Source: Pseudomonas sp. P7548
Lineage (GTDB): Bacteria > Pseudomonadota > Gammaproteobacteria > Pseudomonadales > Pseudomonadaceae
Reading direction: 5' to 3'
Assembly (NCBI RefSeq): GCF_013386585.1
Contig: NZ_JACARO010000027.1
Location: forward strand, 1-64,000
DNA length: 64,000 nt
Below are positions 50,356 through 59,301 of the stretch, piece after piece; position 1 is the first letter of the stretch; each line of letters starts with the position of its first letter. Under the pieces are notes generated by a model. It was not told the origin of the DNA, searched no databases, and was given only the letters and a program-made list of their open reading frames with translations. The position numbers and the translations under genes are program-made.

Positions 50356-51940
50356 TGTCCCGGGCTTCGGGCAGCATCTGCGGGTAGTCGAGGGTGTAAT
50401 GCAGGCCCCGGCTTTCCTTGCGCTCCATGGCCGAGCGGATCATCAACTCCGCCACCTGGGCCAGGTTGCGCAGTTCGATCAGGTCGCGGCTGACTTTATA
50501 GTTGCTGTAGAACTCGTCAATTTCGTCGAGCAGCAAGCGCACCCGATGCTGTGCGCGTTGCAGGCGCTTGTTGGTGCGCACGATCCCTACGTAGTCCCAC
50601 ATGAACCGTCGCAGCTCGTCCCAGTTGTGGGCGATGATCACGTCTTCGTCCGAATCGGTCACCTGGCTGGCGTCCCAACGGGGCAGGGCGGCGGGCACCG
50701 CAATGCGTGGCAATTGTTCGAGGATGTCGGCCGCCGCTGAGCGGGCGTAGACGAAGCATTCGAGCAAGGAATTGCTGGCCATGCGGTTGGCGCCGTGCAG
50801 GCCGGTGAAGCTGGTTTCGCCTATCGCATACAAGCCCGGCACGTCGGTGCGACCGTGCTGGTCGACCATCACGCCGCCGCAGGTGTAGTGCGCGGCCGGC
50901 ACCACGGGGATCGGGCCTTTGGTGATGTCGATATTGAAGGCGAGGCAGCGCTCATAGACGGTGGGGAAGTGGGTCTTGATGAAGGCTTCGGGCTTGTGGC
51001 TGATGTCCAGGTAGACGCAGTCGACGCCCAGGCGCTTCATCTCGTGGTCGATGGCGCGGGCGACGATATCCCGTGGCGCCAGCTCGGCGCGCGGGTCGAA
51101 GCGCTGCATGAAGCGCTCGCCGTTGGGCAGCTTGAGGTGGGCGCCTTCACCGCGCAGGGCTTCGGTGATCAGGAAACTCTTGGCTTGCGGGTGATACAGG
51201 CAGGTGGGGTGGAACTGGTTGAATTCCAGGTTGGCCACCCGGCAGCCCGAGCGCCAGGCCATGGCAATGCCATCGCCGCAGGCGCCGTCGGGGTTGCTGG
51301 TATAGAGGTAGACCTTGGCTGCGCCGCCCGAGGCAAGAATAGTGAAGCGTGCACCATAGGTGTCGACTTCGCCGCTGGCACGGTTGAGCACGTAGGCGCC
51401 GAGGCAGCGTTCGCCTTCCAGGCCCAGGCGTTTTTCGGTGATCAGGTCGACGGCGACACGCTGTTCCAGCAGTTCGATGTTGGGGCGCCGGCGGGCCTGA
51501 TCGAGCAGAGTCTTGAAGATGGCAGCGCCGGTAGCGTCGGCCGCGTGGATGATGCGGCGATGGCTGTGGCCGCCTTCGCGGGTCAGGTGGAACTCGAAGC
51601 CGCCATCGTCACTGCTGGCGTGTTCGTCGCGGGTAAAAGGCACGCCCTGGTCAATCAGCCATTGAATGGCTTCGCGGCTATGCTCGACGGTGAAGCGCAC
51701 GGCCTCTTCGTTGCACAGGCCGCCGCCGGCGTTGAGGGTGTCTTCGACGTGGGATTGCACGGTGTCGGTGTCATCGAGCACGGCGGCGACACCACCCTGG
51801 GCCCAGAATGTCGAGCCGTTGGCCAGGTCGCCTTTGCTCAGTACCGCAATCCGCAGGTGGCTGGGGAGGGTCAGTGCAAGGCTCAAACCGGCCGCGCCGC
51901 TACCAATCACCAGGACATCGTGTTGAAACTGTTGGCTCAT
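50324..51940 (-). CDS. nadB: L-aspartate oxidase
   Basis: The 538-residue flavoprotein has the FAD motif [39 protein letters not shown], the FHPTCLYHP and [13 protein letters not shown] segments, and the His-rich [25 protein letters not shown] region in pieces. It makes iminoaspartate for NAD synthesis. The ATG at 51940 gives the family start MSQQFQHD. It is divergent from algU, a conserved pseudomonad arrangement. Confidence 0.95.
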   Translation of the reverse strand: MSQQFQHDVLVIGSGAAGLSLALTLPSHLRIAVLSKGDLANGSTFWAQGGVAAVLDDTDTVQSHVEDTLNAGGGLCNEEAVRFTVEHSREAIQWLIDQGVPFTRDEHASSDDGGFEFHLTREGGHSHRRIIHAADATGAAIFKTLLDQARRRPNIELLEQRVAVDLITEKRLGLEGERCLGAYVLNRASGEVDTYGARFTILASGGAAKVYLYTSNPDGACGDGIAMAWRSGCRVANLEFNQFHPTCLYHPQAKSFLITEALRGEGAHLKLPNGERFMQRFDPRAELAPRDIVARAIDHEMKRLGVDCVYLDISHKPEAFIKTHFPTVYERCLAFNIDITKGPIPVVPAAHYTCGGVMVDQHGRTDVPGLYAIGETSFTGLHGANRMASNSLLECFVYARSAAADILEQLPRIAVPAALPRWDASQVTDSDEDVIIAHNWDELRRFMWDYVGIVRTNKRLQRAQHRVRLLLDEIDEFYSNYKVSRDLIELRNLAQVAELMIRSAMERKESRGLHYTLDYPQMLPEARDTILVPTTYGG

Positions 51941-52120
51941 TTGAAGGATTCCGCAAAAAGCGATCCGAAGGGGGCGCAAACAGGACGCCTGGATCGGCGA
52001 ATCAAAGGGTCACACGGGCTACTAGTATATAGAGGGGGGGAGCGGCACAATAGCCGGGCATTCGTGGCAATATGAGATTGCGGTGCACGGCTTGGGTCAG
52101 ATCGGCCAGTTATTGAAACG

Positions 52121-52148
52121 GAACTTTTTGCATAGGCCCGAACTCAAT
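52121..52148 (+). promoter_or_regulatory. Distal AlgU-type promoter of algU
   Basis: GAACTT (52121-52126) and TCAAT (52144-52148) are separated by 17 bases. The -35 is the AlgU/RpoE consensus; the -10 is a weaker match to TCTGA. Confidence 0.5.
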
Positions 52149-52314
52149 AGCAGGTTGCCCGAAAGCTGGGAAAACGTTGAGTTTATTGGCCCGTCGGGAG
52201 CATTGGACGCGTCAGAAAACCGGCGACAAGATTATTCGCGCAGCCGGCGATGCCCGTGCTGCGCTTTTCGTGTGTGCCAAATCAGTGCGTGCCGGAAACT
52301 TGCTTGAAGGGGGA

Positions 52315-52341
52315 GAACTTTTGCGAAAAGCCCGAGTCTAT
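52315..52341 (+). promoter_or_regulatory. Proximal AlgU-type promoter of algU
   Basis: GAACTT (52315-52320), a 16-base spacer and TCTAT (52337-52341) form a strong AlgU/RpoE promoter about 60 bases before the algU start. It supports positive autoregulation, as known for P. aeruginosa algU. Confidence 0.7.
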
Positions 52342-52400
52342 GTTTGCAAGCCTGATCGTTTAGTTATGCAAGCCTCCTTCAAGTACAACGAGGAGTGTTC

Positions 52401-52982
52401 ATGCTAACCCAGGAAGAGGATCAGCAGCTGGTCGAGCGCGTTCAGCGCGGTGACAAGCGGGCATTTGATCTGCTAGTGCTGAAATACCAGCACAAAATTC
52501 TCGGGTTGATCGTGCGGTTTGTGCACGACACCCATGAAGCGCAGGACGTTGCACAGGAAGCCTTTATCAAGGCCTATCGTGCACTTGGTAACTTCCGCGG
52601 TGACAGTGCGTTTTACACGTGGCTATACCGCATCGCCATCAACACGGCGAAGAACTATCTGGTGTCTCGCGGACGCCGCCCACCAGACAGTGATGTGAGT
52701 TCAGAAGATGCAGAATTTTACGATGGTGATCACGGCCTCAAGGATCTCGAGTCGCCGGAGCGTGCATTGCTGCGCGACGAGATCGAAGGCACCGTTCATC
52801 GCACAATTCAGCAACTGCCAGAAGATTTGCGCACGGCGTTAACTTTGCGTGAATTCGATGGTCTGAGTTACGAAGACATTGCGAGTGTCATGCAGTGTCC
52901 GGTGGGGACTGTAAGGTCACGGATTTTCCGGGCCCGGGAAGCCATCGATAAAGCCTTGCAACCGTTGTTGCAGGAAAACTAA
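52401..52982 (+). CDS. algU: Extracytoplasmic stress sigma factor AlgU (RpoE)
   Basis: The 193-residue sigma factor has region 2 (DLLVLKYQHKILGLIVRFV, AQDVAQEAFIKAYRAL) and region 4 (LTLREFDGLSYEDIASVMQC, VGTVRSRIFRAREAI). It governs envelope stress and alginate genes and is held by MucA. GAGGAG precedes the ATG. Confidence 0.97.
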   Translation: MLTQEEDQQLVERVQRGDKRAFDLLVLKYQHKILGLIVRFVHDTHEAQDVAQEAFIKAYRALGNFRGDSAFYTWLYRIAINTAKNYLVSRGRRPPDSDVSSEDAEFYDGDHGLKDLESPERALLRDEIEGTVHRTIQQLPEDLRTALTLREFDGLSYEDIASVMQCPVGTVRSRIFRAREAIDKALQPLLQEN

Positions 52983-53014
52983 AGACAGCGGCGACAGCCA
53001 AGAGAGGAACCGCC

Positions 53015-53602
53015 ATGAGTCGTGATGCCCTGCAGGAATCGCTGTCCGCAGTGATGGATAACGAAGCGGATGAACTGGAACTTCGTCGAGTGCTCAACGC
53101 ATTTGACGACGCCGAAACCCGTGATACCTGGTCTCGTTACCAAGTCGCTCGGGCGGTGATGCACAAGGATCTTCTAATCCCTCGTCTGGATATTGCTGCG
53201 GCCGTTTCTGCTGCGCTGGCTGATGAAGCCGTTCCGGCAAAGGCTGCTCGTGGACCTTGGCGTAGTCTGGGTCGCCTGGCAGTTGCTGCCTCGGTAACTG
53301 TTGCAGTATTGGCCGGTGTTCGCCTGTACAACCAGGACGAAATCGCCGGTGCCGAACTGGCCCAACAGACCCAGCAGCCGGTGATGGCGGGTCCTCAGGT
53401 CAAAGGCCCTGCGGTATTGGCCGGCTACAAGGAAAGCTCTGACAGCACCGGCCCGATGGCCAACGGTGTACTGCAAGGGCAATCCGGCTGGCAGGACCAG
53501 CGTCTTCCAGGCTACCTGCGCCAACATGCACAGGAATCGGCTCTGAAAGGCACTGAAAGCGCTCTGCCTTATGCGCGTGCCGCAAGCCTGGAAAACCGCT
53601 GA
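53015..53602 (+). CDS. mucA: Anti-sigma factor MucA (RseA family)
   Basis: The 195-residue inner-membrane protein has a cytosolic RseA_N domain (LQESLSAVMDNEADELELRR). One membrane helix follows at about 84-104 (LGRLAVAASVTVAVLAGVRLY), then a periplasmic tail that is the site of regulated proteolysis. The frame is intact, with no mucoidy-type truncation. AAGAGAGGA precedes the ATG. Confidence 0.95.
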   Translation: MSRDALQESLSAVMDNEADELELRRVLNAFDDAETRDTWSRYQVARAVMHKDLLIPRLDIAAAVSAALADEAVPAKAARGPWRSLGRLAVAASVTVAVLAGVRLYNQDEIAGAELAQQTQQPVMAGPQVKGPAVLAGYKESSDSTGPMANGVLQGQSGWQDQRLPGYLRQHAQESALKGTESALPYARAASLENR

Positions 53603-53617
53603 TTCGTAAGGAGCTCT

Positions 53618-54577
53618 ATGCGCGCCATACCGCTCCTTACGCTTTTGCTCAGTGGTTGGTTTGCACTCCCCGCCCACGCCGATGAAGCCCAAGACTGGCT
53701 GACTCGACTTGGGCGTGCAGAGCAGCAGCAAAGCTTCGAAGGTACGTTCGTCTATGAACGTAATGGCAGTTTCTCTACCCATGATATCTGGCACCGTGTC
53801 CAGGATGGCCAGGTCCGCGAGCGACTTTTGCAGCTTGATGGGTCCGCCCAAGAAGTCGTGCGGGTAGATGGCCGAACCCTATGCGTCAGTGGCACCCTCG
53901 TTGCCGGCCTTGGCACCTCGCGGGATGGCTCTTCGCCTGCGCTTGATCCACAAAAACTCACTCAATTCTATGATCTGGCCGTCATCGGCAAATCCCGCGT
54001 GGCCGGTCGTAATGCCGTGATTGTCTCAATCACCCCTCGCGACCAGTACCGCTATGGCTTTGAGTTGCACCTGGATCGTGAAACCGCACTGCCGCTCAAG
54101 TCGTTGCTGCTCAATGACCAGGGGCAGTTGTTGGAGCGCTTCCAGTTCACACGCTTGAATACGTCCGTAGTTCCGGATGATCGCAGCCTGCAACCCAGCA
54201 GCGAATGCACGCCTGTGGCCGTTTCTGATAGCAAGGCCCCACAGGTGGCCGCGACCCAGGCATGGCATCTCGACTGGCTGCCCCCTGGCTTCCAGCTCAC
54301 CAATAGCAGCGCGCGTAAAGACGCCGAGACCAAATCCACGGTCGACAGCCTGATGTATGACGATGGGCTCGCACGCTTTTCAGTGTTCCTTGAGTCGACC
54401 GACGGTGCGAGCGTCACCGAGACCCGCACTCAGCTGGGCCCGACGGTCGCGGTGTCTCGCCGCCTGAATACGGTAGAAGGTGAGGTGATGGTGACGGTCG
54501 TCGGCGAAGTGCCCATCGGCACGGCCGAGCGCATTGCGCTCTCGGTACGCGGTGAAAAGACCGCTGCAAAACCATGA
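53618..54577 (+). CDS. mucB: Periplasmic anti-sigma modulator MucB (RseB)
   Basis: The 319-residue protein has a signal peptide at about 1-21 (ending ALPAHA). A MucB/RseB N-terminal lipid-binding domain follows (FEGTFVYERNGSFSTHDIWH), then a C-terminal domain that contacts MucA (from about 215). It shields MucA from AlgW until lipopolysaccharide signals displace it. Confidence 0.94.
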   Translation: MRAIPLLTLLLSGWFALPAHADEAQDWLTRLGRAEQQQSFEGTFVYERNGSFSTHDIWHRVQDGQVRERLLQLDGSAQEVVRVDGRTLCVSGTLVAGLGTSRDGSSPALDPQKLTQFYDLAVIGKSRVAGRNAVIVSITPRDQYRYGFELHLDRETALPLKSLLLNDQGQLLERFQFTRLNTSVVPDDRSLQPSSECTPVAVSDSKAPQVAATQAWHLDWLPPGFQLTNSSARKDAETKSTVDSLMYDDGLARFSVFLESTDGASVTETRTQLGPTVAVSRRLNTVEGEVMVTVVGEVPIGTAERIALSVRGEKTAAKP

Positions 54578-54696
54578 GCCGTTAATCCTATGTTCATCCT
54601 GATCTTTCAATGTCGTTGCATGCCAGGTCTGTTGCCGAGAGCATGAAATGTCCGGATCAGTATTTTCACTTGCAAAAATCCCCTATGTTTTTTATA

Positions 54697-54731
54697 GGTC
54701 AGGGCCTGTTGGCTCTGGCCTTGTTTTGTTC
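54697..54731 (+). terminator. Intrinsic terminator/attenuator between mucB and mucD
   Basis: GGTCAGGGCC and GGCTCTGGCC pair (10 bases, two G-T pairs) around TGTT, followed by TTGTTTTGTT. It lies 120 bases after mucB and 80 bases before mucD, so it could reduce read-through and imply a separate mucD promoter. Confidence 0.55.
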
Positions 54732-54811
54732 GCGGAACAAAGATGTCGGTGGCAGTTTCCGGCGTTTCTTGAACCCTGTCGCTCAACCCTGCTCGTCGTA
54801 ACGGGAGCTGT

Positions 54812-56251
54812 ATGTCGATACCACGTTTGAAGTCTTACCTATCCATAGTTGCCACGGTATTGGTGCTGGGTCAGGCCGTGTCTGCGCAAGCAGCCGAACT
54901 GCCTGACTTTACCCAACTGGTTGAGCAGGCCTCGCCCGCCGTGGTGAACATCAGTACCACGCAGAAACTGCCGGATCGCAAAGTGTCGAACCAGCAGATG
55001 CCAGACCTGGAGGGCCTGCCACCCATGCTGCGCGAGTTCTTCGAGCGTGGCATGCCGCCGCAACAGCGCTCCCCTCGCAGTGGTGGTGGGCAGCGTGAAG
55101 CGCAGTCCCTGGGCTCCGGCTTCATCATTTCGCCGGACGGTTACATTCTCACCAACAACCATGTGATCGCCGACGCAGACGAGATCCTCGTGCGCCTGGC
55201 TGACCGCAGCGAGCTGAAAGCCAAGTTGGTGGGCACCGATCCGCGTTCCGACGTGGCGTTGCTGAAAATTGATGGCAAGGACCTGCCCGTGCTGAAGCTG
55301 GGTAAATCCCAGGACCTGAAAGCCGGCCAGTGGGTCGTCGCCATCGGCTCGCCATTCGGCTTTGACCATACCGTCACCCAAGGCATCGTCAGCGCCATTG
55401 GCCGTAGCCTGCCAAACGAAAACTACGTGCCATTCATCCAGACCGACGTGCCGATCAACCCGGGCAACTCGGGTGGTCCGCTGTTCAACCTGGCTGGCGA
55501 AGTGGTGGGGATCAACTCGCAGATCTACACCCGTTCCGGTGGCTTCATGGGCGTTTCCTTTGCGATCCCGATCGACGTGGCCATGGACGTCTCCAACCAG
55601 CTGAAAAGCGGTGGCAAGGTCAGCCGTGGCTGGTTGGGCGTCGTGATCCAAGAAGTGAACAAGGACCTGGCTGAGTCCTTCGGCCTCGATAAGCCGGCCG
55701 GCGCACTGGTTGCGCAGATCCAGGACGATGGTCCGGCTGCCAAGGGTGGCCTGCAAGTGGGTGACGTGATCCTGAGCATGAACGGCCAGCCAATCATCAT
55801 GTCGGCTGACCTGCCGCACCTGGTGGGTGCGCTCAAGGCTGGCAGCAAGGCCAAGCTTGAGGTGATCCGTGAAGGCAAGCGCCAGACCGTTGAGCTGACC
55901 GTCGGTGCGATTCCGGAAGAAGGCGCAACCCTGGATGCCCTGGGCAACGCCAAACCTGGCGCCGAGCGCAGCAGCAACCGTTTGGGCATTGCCGTGGTCG
56001 AGCTGACCGATGAGCAGAAGAAGAGCTTCGACCTCAAGAGCGGTGTCGTGATCAAGGAGGTCCAGGACGGCCCAGCTGCGCTGATCGGCCTGCAACCTGG
56101 CGATGTGATCACCCACCTGAACAACCAGGCGATCAACTCCACCAAGGAGTTCACCGACATCGCCAAGGCGCTACCGAAGAACCGTTCGGTGTCGATGCGC
56201 GTCCTGCGTCAGGGGCGTGCGAGCTTCATCACCTTCAAGCTGGCCGAGTAA
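54812..56251 (+). CDS. mucD: Periplasmic serine protease MucD (DegP-like)
   Basis: The 479-residue HtrA protease has a signal peptide at about 1-27. The catalytic triad lies in TNNHVIADADE (His), DPRSDVALLKI (Asp) and NPGNSGGPLF (Ser). Two PDZ domains occupy about 280-370 and 385-475. It removes misfolded envelope proteins and dampens AlgU signalling. In P. aeruginosa mucC precedes it; here it does not. Confidence 0.95.
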   Translation: MSIPRLKSYLSIVATVLVLGQAVSAQAAELPDFTQLVEQASPAVVNISTTQKLPDRKVSNQQMPDLEGLPPMLREFFERGMPPQQRSPRSGGGQREAQSLGSGFIISPDGYILTNNHVIADADEILVRLADRSELKAKLVGTDPRSDVALLKIDGKDLPVLKLGKSQDLKAGQWVVAIGSPFGFDHTVTQGIVSAIGRSLPNENYVPFIQTDVPINPGNSGGPLFNLAGEVVGINSQIYTRSGGFMGVSFAIPIDVAMDVSNQLKSGGKVSRGWLGVVIQEVNKDLAESFGLDKPAGALVAQIQDDGPAAKGGLQVGDVILSMNGQPIIMSADLPHLVGALKAGSKAKLEVIREGKRQTVELTVGAIPEEGATLDALGNAKPGAERSSNRLGIAVVELTDEQKKSFDLKSGVVIKEVQDGPAALIGLQPGDVITHLNNQAINSTKEFTDIAKALPKNRSVSMRVLRQGRASFITFKLAE

Positions 56252-56267
56252 GCCGCCAGTAAAATAA

Positions 56268-56304
56268 AAGCCCCGCCTTCGCTAAGCGAAGGCGGGGCTT
56301 TTTT
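56268..56304. terminator. Bidirectional rho-independent terminator
   Basis: AAAGCCCCGCCTTCGC and GCGAAGGCGGGGCTTT form a perfect 16-base stem with a TAA-like loop and a T run. It separates convergent mucD and the BepA-like gene. Confidence 0.92.
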
Positions 56305-56317
56305 GTGGGCGATGGGT

Positions 56318-57751
56318 TTAGCTCATCATCCCTTTTACCAGGCGCTCCTGTTCGATCAGCTCACGTTGGCGCGCGTCAATCCGCGAAGACAGCGGGAAGT
56401 TGTTGCCGGCGCGGCGCTTGGCAAAGTCCAGTTGCTGAATGGCCTGCTGGAAGTCGCCCACCAAGGCGAAATACTCGGCACGCGCCTGATGCAGGCCGAT
56501 GATGTTGCCGGACAAACCGCGTGTTTCGGCGACCTGGTACCACACGTCCGGGTCATCGGGGCGCGACTTGAGCAAACCATCCAATGCCTTCTCTGCATCG
56601 GCCGTGCGGTTCTGTTTGAGTAGCAAATCTACCCGTACCTGGTTCAACGGATAGTTGCCGGGGTACTGGGTGAGCATGCGGTCGGTGCGTTGCTGGGCGT
56701 CTGGCAAACGGCTGCTGGCGATATCCAGTTCGATCTGCGCCAGGTTGTACGTGATGTCGTTGGGCGCTTTCGCCAGCAGCGGCGCCAAGCTTTCCCGTGC
56801 CTCTTTGTACTGGGTGCCCTTGATCTGGGCGATGGCCAAGCCATAGCGCGCCACATCGTTTTTCGGGTTTTCATCCAGTTGCGCCTGGAAGCGTTTGGCC
56901 GCGAGCCCGGGCGTATCCTCGTATTGCAACTGCACCCGTGCACGAATCAACTGATAGCGCAGGCTGTCTTCCTTGCCGCCTGGCTTGGCCTGCTCCGCAC
57001 GGTTGCGGGTGTCGGCAATCCGGGACTCGGTCACCGGGTGAGTCAGCAGGAATTCCGGTGGCTTGGCGTCGAAGCGGTATTGACGCATCAGGCGCTCGAA
57101 CATGGTGGGCATGGAGCGCGGGTCGTAGCCGGCCTTTTCCAGGTTGAGGATGCCGATACGGTCTGCTTCCTGTTCGTTCTGGCGGGAAAACCGACGTTGC
57201 TCCTGGATGGCCGCAGCCTGGCTACCGGCAATCGCGGCAATCCCTGCATCGCCCGCACCGGCCGCCGCCGCGATGATGCCGCCGAGCAGGGCTGCCATCA
57301 TCGGGATCTGCATGCGCGATTGTGCCTCCACGCCCCGTGCGAAGTGGCGCTGGGACAAGTGAGCCAATTCGTGGGCGAGCACCGAGGCGTATTCACCTTC
57401 GGTCTGGGCATTGAGGAACAGGCCGCCGTTGACGCCCACGATCCCGCCAGGTGCGGCAAAGGCGTTGAGCTGCGGGCTGTTGATCAGGATGAACTCCAGG
57501 CGCCGGTCATTGACCTGGCTGGTCTCTACCAGCTTGTACACGCTGGTTTCGACGTAGTCCTTGAGCTGGGGGTCATTGAGTTGCGAGACCTGGCCGCGCA
57601 GGTAAGCGAGCCATGCGCGACCCAGTTGGTATTCCTGTTGCGGCGAGACAATGGCAGAACTGGCGTCGCCAAGTGACGGCAGGTCGTCAGCAAAGCCCGG
57701 AGAGGCCAGCAGGCAAGCCAGCGTCAGCAGGGTAGGGCGCAAAAAAGTCAT
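56318..57751 (-). CDS. bepA: BepA-like periplasmic M48 metalloprotease with TPR repeats
   Basis: The 477-residue protein has a signal peptide at about 1-21. The M48 zinc motif HELAHLSQRH (about 127-136) has a further Glu in RQNEQEADRIG. C-terminal TPR repeats run from about 290 (NDVARYGLAIAQIKGTQYKE). It is the chaperone/protease that handles stalled LptD and other outer-membrane proteins. The ATG at 57751 is preferred over TTG 57757. Confidence 0.9.
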   Translation of the reverse strand: MTFLRPTLLTLACLLASPGFADDLPSLGDASSAIVSPQQEYQLGRAWLAYLRGQVSQLNDPQLKDYVETSVYKLVETSQVNDRRLEFILINSPQLNAFAAPGGIVGVNGGLFLNAQTEGEYASVLAHELAHLSQRHFARGVEAQSRMQIPMMAALLGGIIAAAAGAGDAGIAAIAGSQAAAIQEQRRFSRQNEQEADRIGILNLEKAGYDPRSMPTMFERLMRQYRFDAKPPEFLLTHPVTESRIADTRNRAEQAKPGGKEDSLRYQLIRARVQLQYEDTPGLAAKRFQAQLDENPKNDVARYGLAIAQIKGTQYKEARESLAPLLAKAPNDITYNLAQIELDIASSRLPDAQQRTDRMLTQYPGNYPLNQVRVDLLLKQNRTADAEKALDGLLKSRPDDPDVWYQVAETRGLSGNIIGLHQARAEYFALVGDFQQAIQQLDFAKRRAGNNFPLSSRIDARQRELIEQERLVKGMMS

Positions 57752-57846
57752 GCACAAAGCCTTTCGACAAAGAGCTTACTGTAGCCGGACACTGAGCTTC
57801 GGACCAGATATTCTAAGCAGCCCGAACCCACGCCCGGAGTAAATTC

Positions 57847-58086
57847 ATGACCGACGCTGTAGCCTTTGATGCCGAGCTTGATGCCAGTGGCCTCAATTGC
57901 CCGTTGCCTTTGCTTAAGGCCAAACTGGAACTCAATCGGCTGGCCAGTGGCGCGGTTCTCAAGGTAACTGCCACGGACGCTGGCTCCCAGCGGGATTTCC
58001 GGACGTTTGCCAAGCTGGCCGGTCATACGCTGCTGCACGAAGAAGACGCTGGCGGTGTGTACCGCTACTGGTTACGCAAGGCCTGA
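57847..58086 (+). CDS. TusA-family sulfur-carrier protein
   Basis: The 79-residue protein has the active-site motif LNCPLPLLKAK, with the persulfide-carrying Cys at about 18 (CPxP). It may hand sulfur to tRNA thiolation or another acceptor. It precedes the PerM-like gene by 30 bases. TusA itself is a paralogue, so no symbol is assigned. Confidence 0.85.
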   Translation: MTDAVAFDAELDASGLNCPLPLLKAKLELNRLASGAVLKVTATDAGSQRDFRTFAKLAGHTLLHEEDAGGVYRYWLRKA

Positions 58087-58116
58087 ACCGTTTGCCCCAC
58101 CCGCCGAGGTTGATTG

Positions 58117-59187
58117 ATGTTCAAAGTGTTACGAGACTGGATTCAGCGCTACTTCTCCGATGAGGAGGCCGTGGTGCTGGCTGTCCTGCTGTTCCTGGCC
58201 TTTACCGCAGTTCTCACCCTCGGAGGGATGTTGGCGCCGGTGCTGGCGGGGATGGTTTTGGCGTATCTGATGCAAGGCTTGGTCACCACGCTGGAGCGCC
58301 TGCGTCTGCCAGGCGGGGCGGCAGTGGGGTTGGTGTTTGCGTTGTTCATGGGCGTGTTACTGGTCTTCATTGTGGTGGTCGTGCCGTTGCTGTGGCATCA
58401 GTTGATCACCTTGTTCAACGAACTGCCGGGCATGCTCGCCAAATGGCAATCGTTGTTGCTGCTGCTGCCAGAGCGGTACCCGCATCTGGTGTCGGATGAA
58501 CAGGTGTTGCAGGCCATCGAGGTGGCGCGCGGTGAGATCGGAAAGTTCGGGCAATGGGCGCTGACCTTTTCCCTGTCCAGCCTGCCGTTGCTGGTCAACA
58601 TCATGATCTACCTGGTACTGGTGCCGATCCTGGTGTTCTTCTTTCTCAAGGACCGCGCGATGATTGGCCGCTGGGTGCGCGGCTACCTGCCGCGCGAGCG
58701 GGCGCTGATCACGCGGGTGGCCGAGGAAATGAACCGGCAGATTGCCAATTACATTCGTGGCAAGGTCATCGAGATCGTGATTTGCGGAGGTGTCACCTAC
58801 ATCGCCTTTGTCGCCCTCGGGCTGAACTACGCAGCGCTGCTGGCATTGCTGGTGGGGGTGTCGGTGGTGGTGCCGTATGTGGGAGCAGTGGTGGTGACCG
58901 TGCCGGTGATGTTGATCGCGTTGTTCCAGTGGGGGTGGAGCGACCAGTTCATCTACCTGATGGCGGTCTACGGCATCATCCAAACCCTGGATGGCAATGT
59001 GCTGGTGCCGCTGCTGTTTTCCGAGGCCGTCAACCTGCACCCAGTGGCGATCATCTGTGCGGTGCTGCTGTTCGGTGGGCTGTGGGGGTTCTGGGGTGTG
59101 TTCTTTGCGATCCCCCTGGCGACGCTGTTCAAGGCAGTGCTGGATGCGTGGCCACGACAAGAGCCTGTGGTTGCGCCGCTGCTTTAA
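58117..59187 (+). CDS. AI-2E/PerM-family membrane protein
   Basis: The 356-residue protein has about eight helices. The family pattern is seen in LRLPGGAAVGLVFALFMG, FFLKDRAMIGRWVRGYLPR and GVSVVVPYVGAVVVTVPVM, followed by PLLFSEAVNLHPVAII. The family includes TqsA exporters and PerM. The ATG at 58117 has GAGG seven bases upstream. Substrate unknown. Confidence 0.88.
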   Translation: MFKVLRDWIQRYFSDEEAVVLAVLLFLAFTAVLTLGGMLAPVLAGMVLAYLMQGLVTTLERLRLPGGAAVGLVFALFMGVLLVFIVVVVPLLWHQLITLFNELPGMLAKWQSLLLLLPERYPHLVSDEQVLQAIEVARGEIGKFGQWALTFSLSSLPLLVNIMIYLVLVPILVFFFLKDRAMIGRWVRGYLPRERALITRVAEEMNRQIANYIRGKVIEIVICGGVTYIAFVALGLNYAALLALLVGVSVVVPYVGAVVVTVPVMLIALFQWGWSDQFIYLMAVYGIIQTLDGNVLVPLLFSEAVNLHPVAIICAVLLFGGLWGFWGVFFAIPLATLFKAVLDAWPRQEPVVAPLL

Positions 59188-59209
59188 ACGTTGTGGTGGA
59201 ATTGAAGAC

Positions 59210-59280
59210 GCTATCGCCGGCAAGCCGGCTCCTACAGGAGAATGCGTTCCACATGTAGGAGCCGGCTTGCCGGCGATGTG
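59210..59280. repeat. Inverted pair of REP arms, heads inward
   Basis: TCGCCGGCAAGCCGGCTCCTACA and TGTAGGAGCCGGCTTGCCGGCGA in split form face each other across a 17-base spacer. This is the reverse arrangement of the other REPINs here. It lies between convergent perM-like and bcp genes. Confidence 0.75.
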
Positions 59281-59301
59281 ATCAAAAGGTTGCCGCAGCC
59301 A

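Larger units (their letters stand above)
51941..52400. other. nadB-algU divergent regulatory region
   Basis: About 460 bases without a convincing gene. It holds the nadB promoter on the left and the algU leader on the right, with two AlgU-type promoters listed separately. An open frame from 52177 across the start of algU has no ribosome site and overlaps these promoters, so it is not called. Confidence 0.7.

Noticed and set aside
54610..54801. A 63-codon frame between mucB and mucD as a possible MucC remnant
   Set aside because: No Shine-Dalgarno sequence, no similarity to MucC's layout, and it runs through the terminator hairpin.
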